Assembly (NCBI RefSeq): GCF_001423905.1
Contig: NZ_LMPQ01000001.1
Location: 99,512 to 163,511, forward strand
Direction: 5' to 3'
DNA from: Frigoribacterium sp. Leaf186
GTDB lineage: Bacteria; Actinomycetota; Actinomycetes; Actinomycetales; Microbacteriaceae
Length of the DNA stretch: 64,000 bases
Positions 17,903 to 27,238 of this stretch are shown here, piece after piece. The notes beneath the pieces were generated by a model that worked only from the letters and a program-made list of their open reading frames with translations, was not told where the DNA came from and did no database searches. A program made the position numbers and the translations under genes. Position 1 is the first letter of the stretch, and each line of letters begins with the position of its first letter.

Positions 17903-18733
17903 TCAGCTCGCAGCCAGCTCGGCGTCGAGGGCTGCTGCCCGCTTCGCCACGCGGCGGTCGTGCAACCAGGCCACCCCCGCGGCGAGGAAGAACAGGATCA
18001 CCATCGGGACGGCGAGCAGGAACATCGAGAAGATGTCGGCGGAGGGCGTCGCGATGGCCGTGAAGAGGACGATCACGAGGATGGCGACGCGCCAGCCCTT
18101 GATGATCGCGGACGCGGAGATGACCCCGACGAAGTTCAGCAGGACGAGGAACACCGGCATCACGAAGGCGATGCCGACCGCGAGGACGAGCTTCAACACG
18201 AAGTCGTAGTAGACCTTCGACTCGATGATCGTGGAGTCCTGGGTGTCGACGAAGCTCGTCATGACCTCGACGATGTGCGGCAGGACGTACCACCCCGCGA
18301 CGCAGCCGCCGAGGAAGAGCGGGATCGCGGTGCCGATGAACCCGACGGCGTAGAGCTTTTCCTTGCGGACGAGCGCCGGGACGATGAAGGCCCACACCTG
18401 GTACAGCCAGACCGGGCTCGAGATGACGACGCCGACCGTGACGGCGATCTGGAGCTTGAGGTCGAACGCACCCGTGATGTTCGAGTAGTTGAGGGTCGTC
18501 GCCCCCGTTCGTGCCGCAGCGATCGCCTCGACCGGCGACCTCAGGGCGTCGAGGACGAAGGGAGCGAGGAACCAACCGGCGACAGCGGCCAGGATGAGGG
18601 CCAGGGCGGAGATGAACAGCCGCTTGCGCAACTCGAGGAGGTGTTGACCGAGCGACATCTTGCCGTCGCGACCGCGGACGCGGCCTGAACCTCGCCCCTG
18701 GGTGCTGTCGCCACGAGTCGTCGTCGTGGCCAC
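17903..18733 (-). CDS. tatC: Twin-arginine translocase subunit TatC
   Basis: TatC recognises twin-arginine signal peptides and forms the core of the export complex for folded proteins. The 276-residue protein has six membrane segments. A cytoplasmic N-terminus contains MSLGQHLLELRKRL, the family signature, at about residues 26-39. It lies directly after tatA. No tatB is seen here, so either it is elsewhere or TatA serves both roles. The ferritin-like protein at 31 kb, with its RRRLL signal, is a likely substrate. Confidence 0.96.
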   Translation of the reverse strand: MATTTTRGDSTQGRGSGRVRGRDGKMSLGQHLLELRKRLFISALALILAAVAGWFLAPFVLDALRSPVEAIAAARTGATTLNYSNITGAFDLKLQIAVTVGVVISSPVWLYQVWAFIVPALVRKEKLYAVGFIGTAIPLFLGGCVAGWYVLPHIVEVMTSFVDTQDSTIIESKVYYDFVLKLVLAVGIAFVMPVFLVLLNFVGVISASAIIKGWRVAILVIVLFTAIATPSADIFSMFLLAVPMVILFFLAAGVAWLHDRRVAKRAAALDAELAAS

Positions 18734-18736
18734 GCG

Positions 18737-19024
18737 TCAGGACTTCGGCGGGAGGTCGCGATCGGGCGACGGGTACGAGTCGTCGACGCGACGAGCGGTG
18801 GTCGAGTCGGTGGACCGGGCGGAGGACTCGTCGGAACGACGGGTGGGACGCTCGTCGTAGTCGTCGACCGGGTCTTTCTTGTCGCTGGCGACCTCGTTCT
18901 TGAAGATGCGCATCGACTGGGCGATGCTCTTCGCGAGGGCCGGCAGCTTCGGCGCACCGAAGAGCAACAGGACGATCGCCAGGATGATGATCAGGTGCCA
19001 GCCTGAGAGCGCGTTTCCGAACAT
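18737..19024 (-). CDS. tatA: Twin-arginine translocase subunit TatA
   Basis: TatA multimerises to form the transient export pore. The 95-residue protein has one N-terminal membrane helix (residues ~8-24). The FGAPKLPALAKS hinge and a short amphipathic helix follow, then a charged disordered tail. The ATG is preceded by CAAGGAGA. A -10-like TAGACT lies about 35 nt upstream, so tatA-tatC-helY may have its own promoter separate from pafBC. Confidence 0.95.
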   Translation of the reverse strand: MFGNALSGWHLIIILAIVLLLFGAPKLPALAKSIAQSMRIFKNEVASDKKDPVDDYDERPTRRSDESSARSTDSTTARRVDDSYPSPDRDLPPKS

Positions 19025-19096
19025 GATGGGGTCTCCTTGCGGGGCAGGGTGACGATCAGTCTACCGTCACGTGTCGCCCGCGACGGGTGCGGCGCA

Positions 19097-19119
19097 GGCG
19101 ATCCACAGGGCGGATCGCC
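19097..19119 (-). terminator. Hairpin after pafC
   Basis: Arms GGCGATCC and GGATCGCC (19097-19104 and 19112-19119) enclose a 7-nt loop, with further GTGCGG/CCGCAC pairing outside. It lies just downstream of pafC and before the tatA promoter region. No T tract follows. Confidence 0.5.
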
Positions 19120-19128
19120 GCACGAACG

Positions 19129-20121
19129 TCAGGAGGCGCGTGTCGCCTCGTCGTCGTAGCGCGCGATCGCCGTGCGGACCCAGTCCGCCACGGCCGTGCG
19201 AGCGGACTCGGGCGAGACGACCTCAGGGCGTCCCGGCAGGCCGGCGACGACCCGGCAGAGCGTCCCGAGCCGGTTGACCCGCAGTCGCAACCGCACGCGA
19301 CCGCCGTCGAGCACCTCGGGTTCGTCGGGGCCGTAGTCGGCCAGCAGGGGGGCCGCCGCCGCGTCTAGGTCGACGACCACGTCGAGGTCGTCGGGCGATC
19401 CCTCGAAGAGGGTCTCGGGCAGGGCCACGTCGACGGCCCGGTGGGCGATGGGCGTCGAGGTGAGCGCAGGGGCGGCTATCCGGTCGAGGCGGAAGGTGCG
19501 AGGGGCCTCGCGGAGGTGGTCCCAGGCGCGGAGGTACCAGTCGGCGTCGACCGACTCGACCCGCAGGGGGTCGACCCGGCGACGTTCGGCCACCCCTCGG
19601 GTGCCCCTGTAGTCGAACTCGAGCTGGACGCCGGTCTCGACCGCCCGGCCGACGAGGCCGAGGACCTCGCTCGTCTCGGTCTGGTCGACCGCGACCTGGC
19701 TCGGCTCGCTCGAGGCTCCGCGGGACAACTTGCTCATCAGCGTGGCGATGGCAGCCCGGTCCGCGTTCTCGGGCAGTGACGAGAGGTACTGCAGACCCGC
19801 GATCAGGGCGGCGGCCTCGCGAGCCGAGAAGCGCGGCGAGTCGTCGATCGCCACCAGGTTGGTCAGGACGATCACGTCGTTCTGCTCGAAGTCGTCCCAG
19901 GCGATGTCGAAGAGGTCGCCGTGCTGGTACTGGGTCGTCTCGCCCGGGACCCCCGAGACGGCGATGAGCTCGACCGCTCGTCGGATCTCGGCCACGCTCA
20001 CGCCGAAGTGGTCCGCGGCCTCGGCCACGCTGACCCGTTCGTGGTCCATCAGCCAGGGGACGAGCGAGAGCAGGAAGGCCAACTTGTCGGCCGCGTGCAG
20101 GGCACCCCGCGCGTCAGCCAC
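19129..20121 (-). CDS. pafC: WYL-domain transcriptional regulator PafC
   Basis: PafC forms a heterodimer with PafB that activates DNA-damage genes independently of LexA. The 330-residue protein has an N-terminal winged-helix region (VSVAEAADHFGVSVAEIRRA), the WYL domain and a C-terminal WCX region. The GTG at 20121 is preceded by GGAGG at 5 nt spacing and overlaps the pafB stop by 8 nt, so the two are made together. The last codons read Arg-Ala-Ser-stop and contain the dispersed word CGCGCCTCC. Its neighbours tatA, tatC and helY match the mycobacterial order. Confidence 0.92.
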   Translation of the reverse strand: MADARGALHAADKLAFLLSLVPWLMDHERVSVAEAADHFGVSVAEIRRAVELIAVSGVPGETTQYQHGDLFDIAWDDFEQNDVIVLTNLVAIDDSPRFSAREAAALIAGLQYLSSLPENADRAAIATLMSKLSRGASSEPSQVAVDQTETSEVLGLVGRAVETGVQLEFDYRGTRGVAERRRVDPLRVESVDADWYLRAWDHLREAPRTFRLDRIAAPALTSTPIAHRAVDVALPETLFEGSPDDLDVVVDLDAAAAPLLADYGPDEPEVLDGGRVRLRLRVNRLGTLCRVVAGLPGRPEVVSPESARTAVADWVRTAIARYDDEATRAS

Positions 20122-21154
20122 CGGTGCCTCCCGTGACGCCGTCGACGACCGACGAGGGGGTCGTGTCGTGCGCACGCAGCACGCCGGTGAGTCGGCCCAG
20201 CACCAGTGCCCGCAGGCTCTCGGGCTCGAGGACGGTCACCTCGGGGCCGAAGGAGGCCAGCTCGTCGGCGAGCAGGTGCTCGTCGGTCCAGTGGACTGTC
20301 AGGGCGTCGGGGGCGACGCGGGTCGTGCCGCGGCGCTTGCCGAGGCGCGTCTCGGCGTCCGACAGGGGCTCGACGCGGACGGTCGCCGTGCGGTCGCGCC
20401 AGACCTGCTCGAGGTCGGCCAGGGCGCGTTCGGCCGTGGCGCCGTCGGGGCGGGCGAACGGCGTCGAGGTGACCTGCACCGGACCGACGACGCGTGACAG
20501 CAGGAAGGTCTTGACGGCCCCCGTGCCGATCTCGACCGCGGAGACGAGCCACCGACCGTGGTGCTGGACGAGTGCGGCCGGGGCCACCTCGCGTCGGCGT
20601 GCGGCCTCGTCGCCGGGCTTGAGGTAGTCGAACCGCACGACGACGCCCCGGTCGAGGGCGCTGCGCAGGGGTTCGAAGGCCGCGTCGCGCGACCGGAGGC
20701 GGGGGGCGTACTCGAGCTCGGGCACGCTCGCCGAACCACCGAGCGACCGCAGCTTGAGCAGAGCCCGACGGGACTCGTGGGAGAGCGACCCCTCGCGCCA
20801 GACCATGGCGGCCAACGTGAGCAGCGCGGTCTCTTCGGAGGAGAACGCGATGTCGTCGGGCAGTTCGTACGCCCCGCGCGGGATGCGGTAGCGGAGGGCC
20901 TGGTTGTTGCCGGCCGCCGACGGGTCGTCGATCGTCTCGAGGGGGACGCCCAGCTCGCGGATGTCGTCCTTGTCGCGTTCGAACTGTCGCTCGAGGGCGG
21001 CGTTGTCGCCGGACCGCGAGTACTTCTGCCGGTACCCCTGGACGGTCGACAGGATCTCGGTCTTGCTCAGCCCGGAGTCCGTCGCGAGCAGGGCCAGCAC
21101 GAGGCTGAACAGACGCTCTTCGACGGGGACGCGGGGGGTGCGGGCAGCGGGCAC
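20114..21154 (-). CDS. pafB: WYL-domain transcriptional regulator PafB
   Basis: PafB is the partner of PafC in the DNA-damage response. The 346-residue protein begins with a winged helix (RLFSLVLALLATDSGLSKTEIL) and continues with the WYL domain (VVVRFDYLKPG and HGRWLVSAVEIG) and a WCX C-terminus. The GTG at 21154 fits the family length, but I see no ribosome binding site, so the start is uncertain by a few codons. Upstream in frame the sequence is only a shadow of the FKBP gene. In mycobacteria pafA and the Pup-proteasome genes lie upstream; here an FKBP gene takes that place. Confidence 0.88.
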   Translation of the reverse strand: MPAARTPRVPVEERLFSLVLALLATDSGLSKTEILSTVQGYRQKYSRSGDNAALERQFERDKDDIRELGVPLETIDDPSAAGNNQALRYRIPRGAYELPDDIAFSSEETALLTLAAMVWREGSLSHESRRALLKLRSLGGSASVPELEYAPRLRSRDAAFEPLRSALDRGVVVRFDYLKPGDEAARRREVAPAALVQHHGRWLVSAVEIGTGAVKTFLLSRVVGPVQVTSTPFARPDGATAERALADLEQVWRDRTATVRVEPLSDAETRLGKRRGTTRVAPDALTVHWTDEHLLADELASFGPEVTVLEPESLRALVLGRLTGVLRAHDTTPSSVVDGVTGGTGG

Positions 21155-21179
21155 GGAGGACCGTCTCAGCGGGTGGGGG

Positions 21180-22109
21180 TCATCGGATCGCGCCGAGCAC
21201 GTCGAACACGTAGACGTAGGCCGACCCACCGCTCGCGGCCGAGGCGGGCAGCACGACCATGACCTGCGAACCGACCTGCTGGCCGACCAGGGCGGACCGG
21301 ATGTCGTCGGGGATCTGCGCGTCGCCCAGGTCGACCGGCGTCGCCGACCCACCGTTCGTCCACGTGGACCCCGCGACCGTCGAGGGCTGGCTCCAGGTGA
21401 CCGCCGTGAACTGCACGACGGCGGTGTCGTCGGCGGTCAGGGTGGGGCCGTGGCCCTTGCGGACGAGGTGGACGACCTCGCTGGTGGGTGCGTCGCCCGC
21501 GGGGATGGTGATGCCGGGGGCGCCGTCGGGCGCGGTCACGACGGCCGGCAGGCCGTTCGCACCGAGCTGGAGGACGCCGTCGGCCTTGGCGAGGAAGGCG
21601 CGTTTGACGTCGACCACGGCCACGTAGGCGGCGTCGGGGTCGTCGTTCGGCGTGGCCGCTGCGCCGTTGATCGACGCGGAGAGGTCGCTGGCCTTCACCG
21701 CGACGGCGACGCGGGAGCCCACCGTCGAGCACTCGAGCGCGTCGACGAGGGGTGCGAGGGTCTGGCCGCCCACGGTCAGGGGCACGTTGGTCGATCCGTC
21801 GTACCCGCTGTCTTCGAGTTCTTGCCCTGTGGTGCCGTCGAAGAGCGTGTAGTCGATGACCACCGGCGTGCCGTCGACGAGCCGCTGGCCGTCACCCTGG
21901 ATGAGCGTCGAGACCTCGGTCTTCTTCGTCACGATGGGGGTGGGCACGTCGACGTCCGGCTTCGAGCCGAAGTCCCCCGTCGCCGTCACGACCGAGGCGG
22001 CGTCGCCCGTGGGCGGGCAGCCTGCCGAGCCGGGCCCGGTCGCGGTCGAGCAGGCCGTCATCGAGGCGAGCAGGCCGACCGTCACGACGAGGGCGGGGAT
22101 CTTGCGCAC
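21180..22109 (-). CDS. FKBP-type peptidyl-prolyl isomerase, putative lipoprotein
   Basis: The enzyme helps fold exported proteins by isomerising proline bonds. A signal peptide ends in LLASMTAC, a reasonable lipobox with the lipid-modified cysteine near residue 20, so the product should be anchored outside the membrane. Two FKBP-like segments are seen, a first around GTPVVIDYTLFDG and a second, more canonical one, around DTAVVQFTAVTW to AYVYVFDVLGAI. Total length is 309 residues, about twice a single FKBP. It lies 25 nt upstream of pafB, so the genes may share a transcript. Confidence 0.88.
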   Translation of the reverse strand: MRKIPALVVTVGLLASMTACSTATGPGSAGCPPTGDAASVVTATGDFGSKPDVDVPTPIVTKKTEVSTLIQGDGQRLVDGTPVVIDYTLFDGTTGQELEDSGYDGSTNVPLTVGGQTLAPLVDALECSTVGSRVAVAVKASDLSASINGAAATPNDDPDAAYVAVVDVKRAFLAKADGVLQLGANGLPAVVTAPDGAPGITIPAGDAPTSEVVHLVRKGHGPTLTADDTAVVQFTAVTWSQPSTVAGSTWTNGGSATPVDLGDAQIPDDIRSALVGQQVGSQVMVVLPASAASGGSAYVYVFDVLGAIR

Positions 22110-22185
22110 GGGGACTCATTTCGTCGAGGCGACCGGGGGGTCGAGTGGGGCGACCGGTCGGGTCGCACGGATGCGGAGACAGCTT

Positions 22186-22206
22186 AGCGGGGGCGTCCTC
22201 CCCGCT
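22186..22206 (-). terminator. Candidate terminator after trmI
   Basis: Seven-bp arms AGCGGGG and CCCCGCT with a 7-nt loop lie right after the trmI gene on its strand. No T tract follows, so the call is tentative. Confidence 0.4.
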
Positions 22207-22214
22207 CGTGCGGC

Positions 22215-24001
<1,787 letters not shown>

Positions 24002-24009
24002 GGCGGACG

Positions 24010-24015
24010 AGTCTA
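24010..24015 (-). promoter_or_regulatory. -10 box of a leaderless HAD transcript
   Basis: TAGACT on the minus strand is 8 nt before the GTG start of the HAD gene, which has no ribosome binding site. Confidence 0.5.
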
Positions 24016-24120
24016 CCGGGCGTGGGCTCCCCGGCCCCCGACCCGCGCCTCCTCGTCGTCGTCACGGTCTATCGTGGAGGGTCAAGCGCCGGACGCCCTC
24101 CGGCACGGTGAGGACTCAGG

Positions 24121-25032
24121 TTGACGAACACGTCGAATTTCGCTGCGGGACGCCTGCTGGTGGTGGCCTTCGAGGGCTGGAACGACGCCGGCGAGGCCGC
24201 CAGCGGCGTCGCCCGCAGCCTCGTCGAGACGCTGTCGCTCGAGCCGGTGGCCGAACTCGACGGTGAGCGGTACATCGACTACCAGTTCAACCGGCCCCAG
24301 GTGGGGCTCGACGACGACGGCGAGCGGACGCTCGTGTGGCCGCGCATCCAGTTGCACGCGGCCGCCGACGCCGTGACGGTCCTCCCCCGCGACCCGGCGG
24401 CCTCCGCCACCGAGGTGCTGGTGCTGCTCGGGGCCGAGCCGTCGCGCAGCTGGAGGGGCTTCGCCGCCGAGATCGTCGACCTCATCGACGTGCACGACGT
24501 CACGGGCGTGGTGTTCCTCGGGGCGATGCTCGCCGACGTGCCGCACACACGACCCATCTCGGTCTTCGTCAGCAGCGAGAACGAGTCGGTCCGCGACGAG
24601 TACACCCTCGAGCGGAGCACCTACGAGGGGCCGGTGGGCATCCTATCGGTCCTGGCCGACGCCGTCGAGGCCGCCGGCGTGCCGACCCTGTCGATCTGGG
24701 CGTCGGTGCCGCACTACGTGCACAACGCCCCGTCGCCCAAGGCCACGCTCGCCCTGATCGAGAAGCTCGACGAGCTGTCGGGCGTGGCGATCCCCCGCGG
24801 TGAGCTCGCCGCCGAGTCGACGGCCTGGGAGTCGGGCATCGACGCCCTCGCGGCCGACGACGACGACATGGCGGGCTACATCGAGCAGCTCGAGCAGGCC
24901 CGTGACACGGTCGACAGCCCCGAGGCCAGCGGCGAGGCCATCGCCCAGGAGTTCGAGCGCTACCTCCGCCGGCGCGACGGCAAGGGCGGCGACGGTCGGC
25001 CGGACGACCCGCGCTACCCGCCCGTCCCCTGA
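24121..25032 (+). CDS. PAC2-family protein
   Basis: PAC2 proteins resemble eukaryotic proteasome assembly chaperones, but their bacterial role is unknown. The 303-residue protein has the family features VVAFEGWNDAGEAASG near the start, VLLGAEPSRSWRGFA and SVPHYVHNAPSP, and a charged C-terminal tail. It begins with TTG at 24121 after GTGAGG. A TATCGT -10 at 24070-24075 and a small leader hairpin (24088-24104) lie upstream. In Mycobacterium tuberculosis the related gene Rv2125 also lies between the proteasome region and mshC, so the place is conserved although no proteasome genes are here. Confidence 0.9.
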   Translation: MTNTSNFAAGRLLVVAFEGWNDAGEAASGVARSLVETLSLEPVAELDGERYIDYQFNRPQVGLDDDGERTLVWPRIQLHAAADAVTVLPRDPAASATEVLVLLGAEPSRSWRGFAAEIVDLIDVHDVTGVVFLGAMLADVPHTRPISVFVSSENESVRDEYTLERSTYEGPVGILSVLADAVEAAGVPTLSIWASVPHYVHNAPSPKATLALIEKLDELSGVAIPRGELAAESTAWESGIDALAADDDDMAGYIEQLEQARDTVDSPEASGEAIAQEFERYLRRRDGKGGDGRPDDPRYPPVP

Positions 25033-25033
25033 C

Positions 25034-25072
25034 GCCCGGCCGGGCCGGCGGCACGGGCGTGCCGGGCCGGGC
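25034..25072. terminator. Terminator between the PAC2 gene and the response regulator
   Basis: A GC-rich stem with inner GGCAC/GTGCC arms around a GGGC loop and outer GCCCGGCC pairing fills the 43-nt gap between two convergent genes. Confidence 0.65.
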
Positions 25073-25075
25073 TGC

Positions 25076-25771
25076 TCAGCGCTGCGCCTCGCCGGGGACG
25101 GCCACGCCGTTCTCGTAGGCGTACACGACGGCCGCCGTGCGGTCGCGCAGCCCGAGCTTGCCGAGCACGTTCGAGACGTGCGTCTTGACGGTGGCCTCGC
25201 CGAGGAAGAGCCGACGGGCGATCTCGGCGTTGGACTCCCCCGACGCCAGGCGGTCGAGCACCTCGCGCTCACGGTCGGTCAGGGTCGCGAGGTCGGGGCT
25301 CGGCACCACGATGCGGGCGGTCGTGCCGTCACCGACGGCACGCTCGACGACGGCCCGGGTGAGCTGTGGCGAGAGGAGCGCGTCGCCGCGGTGCACGACC
25401 GCGATCCCCTCGATCAGCTCTTCGGGGGTGGCCGTCTTCAGGAGGAACCCGCTCGCCCCGGCCCGCAGCGCTCCGAACACGTAGTCGTCGCGACCGAAGG
25501 TGGTCAGCACGAGGACGGCGGGGCCGTCGTGGGGAGTCTGCTCGAGGATGCGCCGGGTGGCCTCGAGGCCGTCGAGGACGGGCATCTCGATGTCCATCAC
25601 GACCACGTCGGGGCGGAGCCGCCGGGCGAGGTCGACCGCCTGCAGCCCGTCGCGGGCCTCGCCGACGACCCGGAGGTCGGGGGCGGTGTCGAGGATGATG
25701 CGGAACCCCGTGCGGACGAGGTCCTGGTCGTCGACGAGCAGGACGCTGATCGGATCGGTGGTGTCGTTCAT
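25076..25771 (-). CDS. NarL/FixJ-type response regulator
   Basis: This is the DNA-binding half of a two-component system. The receiver domain (residues ~8-125) has the acidic pocket Asp14/Asp15, the phosphorylated Asp60 in VVVMDIEMP and the conserved Lys111. The LuxR-type helix-turn-helix occupies the C-terminus (LTDREREVLDRLASG to EATVKTHVSNVLGKL). Its ATG overlaps the kinase stop by 4 nt (ATGA), so it is translated with its cognate kinase. Targets are unknown; the palindrome upstream of the kinase gene could be one of its sites. Confidence 0.95.
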   Translation of the reverse strand: MNDTTDPISVLLVDDQDLVRTGFRIILDTAPDLRVVGEARDGLQAVDLARRLRPDVVVMDIEMPVLDGLEATRRILEQTPHDGPAVLVLTTFGRDDYVFGALRAGASGFLLKTATPEELIEGIAVVHRGDALLSPQLTRAVVERAVGDGTTARIVVPSPDLATLTDREREVLDRLASGESNAEIARRLFLGEATVKTHVSNVLGKLGLRDRTAAVVYAYENGVAVPGEAQR

Positions 25772-27117
25772 GCTCTCTCGGAGGGGTCGGGGGTGACGGC
25801 GTGCTCGCGGGGACGGGAGTCGACGCAGGCTCCGACGGGCAGGACGGCTCGGACGCGGTAGCCGCCGCGACGTCTCGGGCCGAGGTGCAGTTCGCCACCG
25901 TGCAGGTCGACGCGTTCGCGCATGCCCCGCTGCCCGAGGCCGGCGCCGGACGTGGCGGCGTCGTTCGGGCGTCCCGCCCCCGGGTAGGGCGTGGGGCCGG
26001 GGCGTCCGTCGTCGACCACCTCGACCTCGACGGTGCGGTCGCCGTACCGCAGCGACACCTCGGCGAGGGACGCGTTGCCGTGCTTGAGGGTGTTGGTCAG
26101 GGCCTCTTGGGTGATGCGGTAGAGCGTGACGCCGATGCTCTCGGGGACCTCGCGCGGGTCACCGTGCACCGAGAAGCGGACCTCGAGGCCCAGGGCGCGG
26201 GTGTCGGTCATCAGGTCGGGCAGGGCGGCGAGGCCGGAGGGGCCGGGGTCCGTCTCGCCGTCGCGTGACCGCAGCACGCTCAACAGGCGTTCGAGCTCGT
26301 CGATGGTGGTCCGCGCCGTGCCCTCGACGGCGGCCAGTGCGCCGCGGGCGATCTCGGGCCGGTCGAGGGTCCGCCGGGCCGCACCTGCCTGGATGCCGAT
26401 GACGGCGACGTGGTGGGCCACGACGTCGTGCAGCTCGCGGGCCAGTCGCGTGCGCTCCTCGTTGATCGCCCGGTCGGCCACGAGCTCGTGGGCGGCCCGC
26501 AGCTCGACCCCGGTGCGTTCGAGTGCGTGCAGGCGGGTGGCCGAGACCCGCGCCGCACGGCCGAAGGCGATGGCGGTCACCAGGACGATGCCGTTCGACA
26601 CGAGGGTGTACGCGATCGTGGCCAGGGCGACGGCGTCGGGCGACTCGGCGCCCGAGACGTAGACCGTCCGCAACCACACCCCGAGCCAGACGAACATGAC
26701 GGCCGTCACGGCGACGCTGACGACGAGCGCCCGACCGCGACGGGCGGCCCAGGCGTTCGCGGTGAAGATCGCGACGAACTCGACGATGGACGGGGTCAGC
26801 GTGTCGGGGTAGCCCCTCAGCTGTGCGGCCAGGAAGACGGCCGAGACGACGACGAGCACCGCGACGGGACGTCGTCGGCGCAGGGCGACGGGCGCACACA
26901 GGGCGGCGAGCCAGAGGACCGACTCGACGGTCGAGGGCGTGCCGGCGCCCTCGGAGCCGTCGACGATGACGGCGCTCAGCCAGAGCGTCGCGAGGCCCAG
27001 CCCGAAGACGAGGCCGGCGATCCAGAGGTCGACGCGGCCGTCGCGCCGGGTGAGGGGGCGCCGTTCGTCGACCGACGCGTCGGACGGGGCCGAGACGGTG
27101 GTGGTCGACGGGTGCAC
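25768..27117 (-). CDS. Sensor histidine kinase (HisKA_3 type)
   Basis: This is the membrane sensor of the two-component pair. The first ~190 residues hold about five hydrophobic segments without a large external loop, suggesting that it senses something in the membrane or its envelope. The phosphorylated His230 is in LARELHDVVAHHV, the HisKA_3 signature, followed by a HATPase domain (ITQEALTNTLKHG and GLGQRGMRERV). I chose the GTG at 27117, giving 449 residues, because TACGAT lies 7 nt upstream like other leaderless genes here. An ATG at 27174 would start within a few bases of the mshC terminator. Confidence 0.88.
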   Translation of the reverse strand: MHPSTTTVSAPSDASVDERRPLTRRDGRVDLWIAGLVFGLGLATLWLSAVIVDGSEGAGTPSTVESVLWLAALCAPVALRRRRPVAVLVVVSAVFLAAQLRGYPDTLTPSIVEFVAIFTANAWAARRGRALVVSVAVTAVMFVWLGVWLRTVYVSGAESPDAVALATIAYTLVSNGIVLVTAIAFGRAARVSATRLHALERTGVELRAAHELVADRAINEERTRLARELHDVVAHHVAVIGIQAGAARRTLDRPEIARGALAAVEGTARTTIDELERLLSVLRSRDGETDPGPSGLAALPDLMTDTRALGLEVRFSVHGDPREVPESIGVTLYRITQEALTNTLKHGNASLAEVSLRYGDRTVEVEVVDDGRPGPTPYPGAGRPNDAATSGAGLGQRGMRERVDLHGGELHLGPRRRGGYRVRAVLPVGACVDSRPREHAVTPDPSERA

Positions 27118-27124
27118 GCCGACC

Positions 27125-27130
27125 ATCGTA
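27125..27130 (-). promoter_or_regulatory. -10 box of the two-component operon
   Basis: TACGAT on the minus strand lies 7 nt before the GTG start of the kinase. No ribosome binding site is present, so leaderless initiation is likely. Confidence 0.55.
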
Positions 27131-27161
27131 GGGCAGACGATCGTGCTGGTTGAGAGAGTCT

Positions 27162-27175
27162 CATGCATATGCATG
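27162..27175. promoter_or_regulatory. 14-bp palindrome upstream of the kinase gene
   Basis: CATGCATATGCATG is a perfect AT-rich palindrome centred about 40 bp upstream of the candidate -10, where an activator or repressor could act. It sits immediately after the mshC terminator. Autoregulation by the response regulator is possible but unproven. Confidence 0.5.
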
Positions 27176-27176
27176 C

Positions 27177-27199
27177 AAAACGGGTCGTCCGACCCGTTT
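27177..27199 (-). terminator. Rho-independent terminator of the uppP-mshC operon
   Basis: In the minus-strand RNA the stem AAACGGGTC/GACCCGTTT around a 4-nt loop is followed by TTTT, a classical terminator form that is rare in this GC-rich window. Confidence 0.85.
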
Positions 27200-27238
27200 C
27201 GAGGCGGGAAGAGCGGGTCGAACCCGGGGCTCACCGGC

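Noticed and set aside
27118-27174. ATG at 27174 as start of the sensor kinase
   Set aside because: It lies within a few bases of the mshC terminator, leaving no room for a promoter or ribosome binding site; the GTG at 27117 has a -10 at leaderless spacing.
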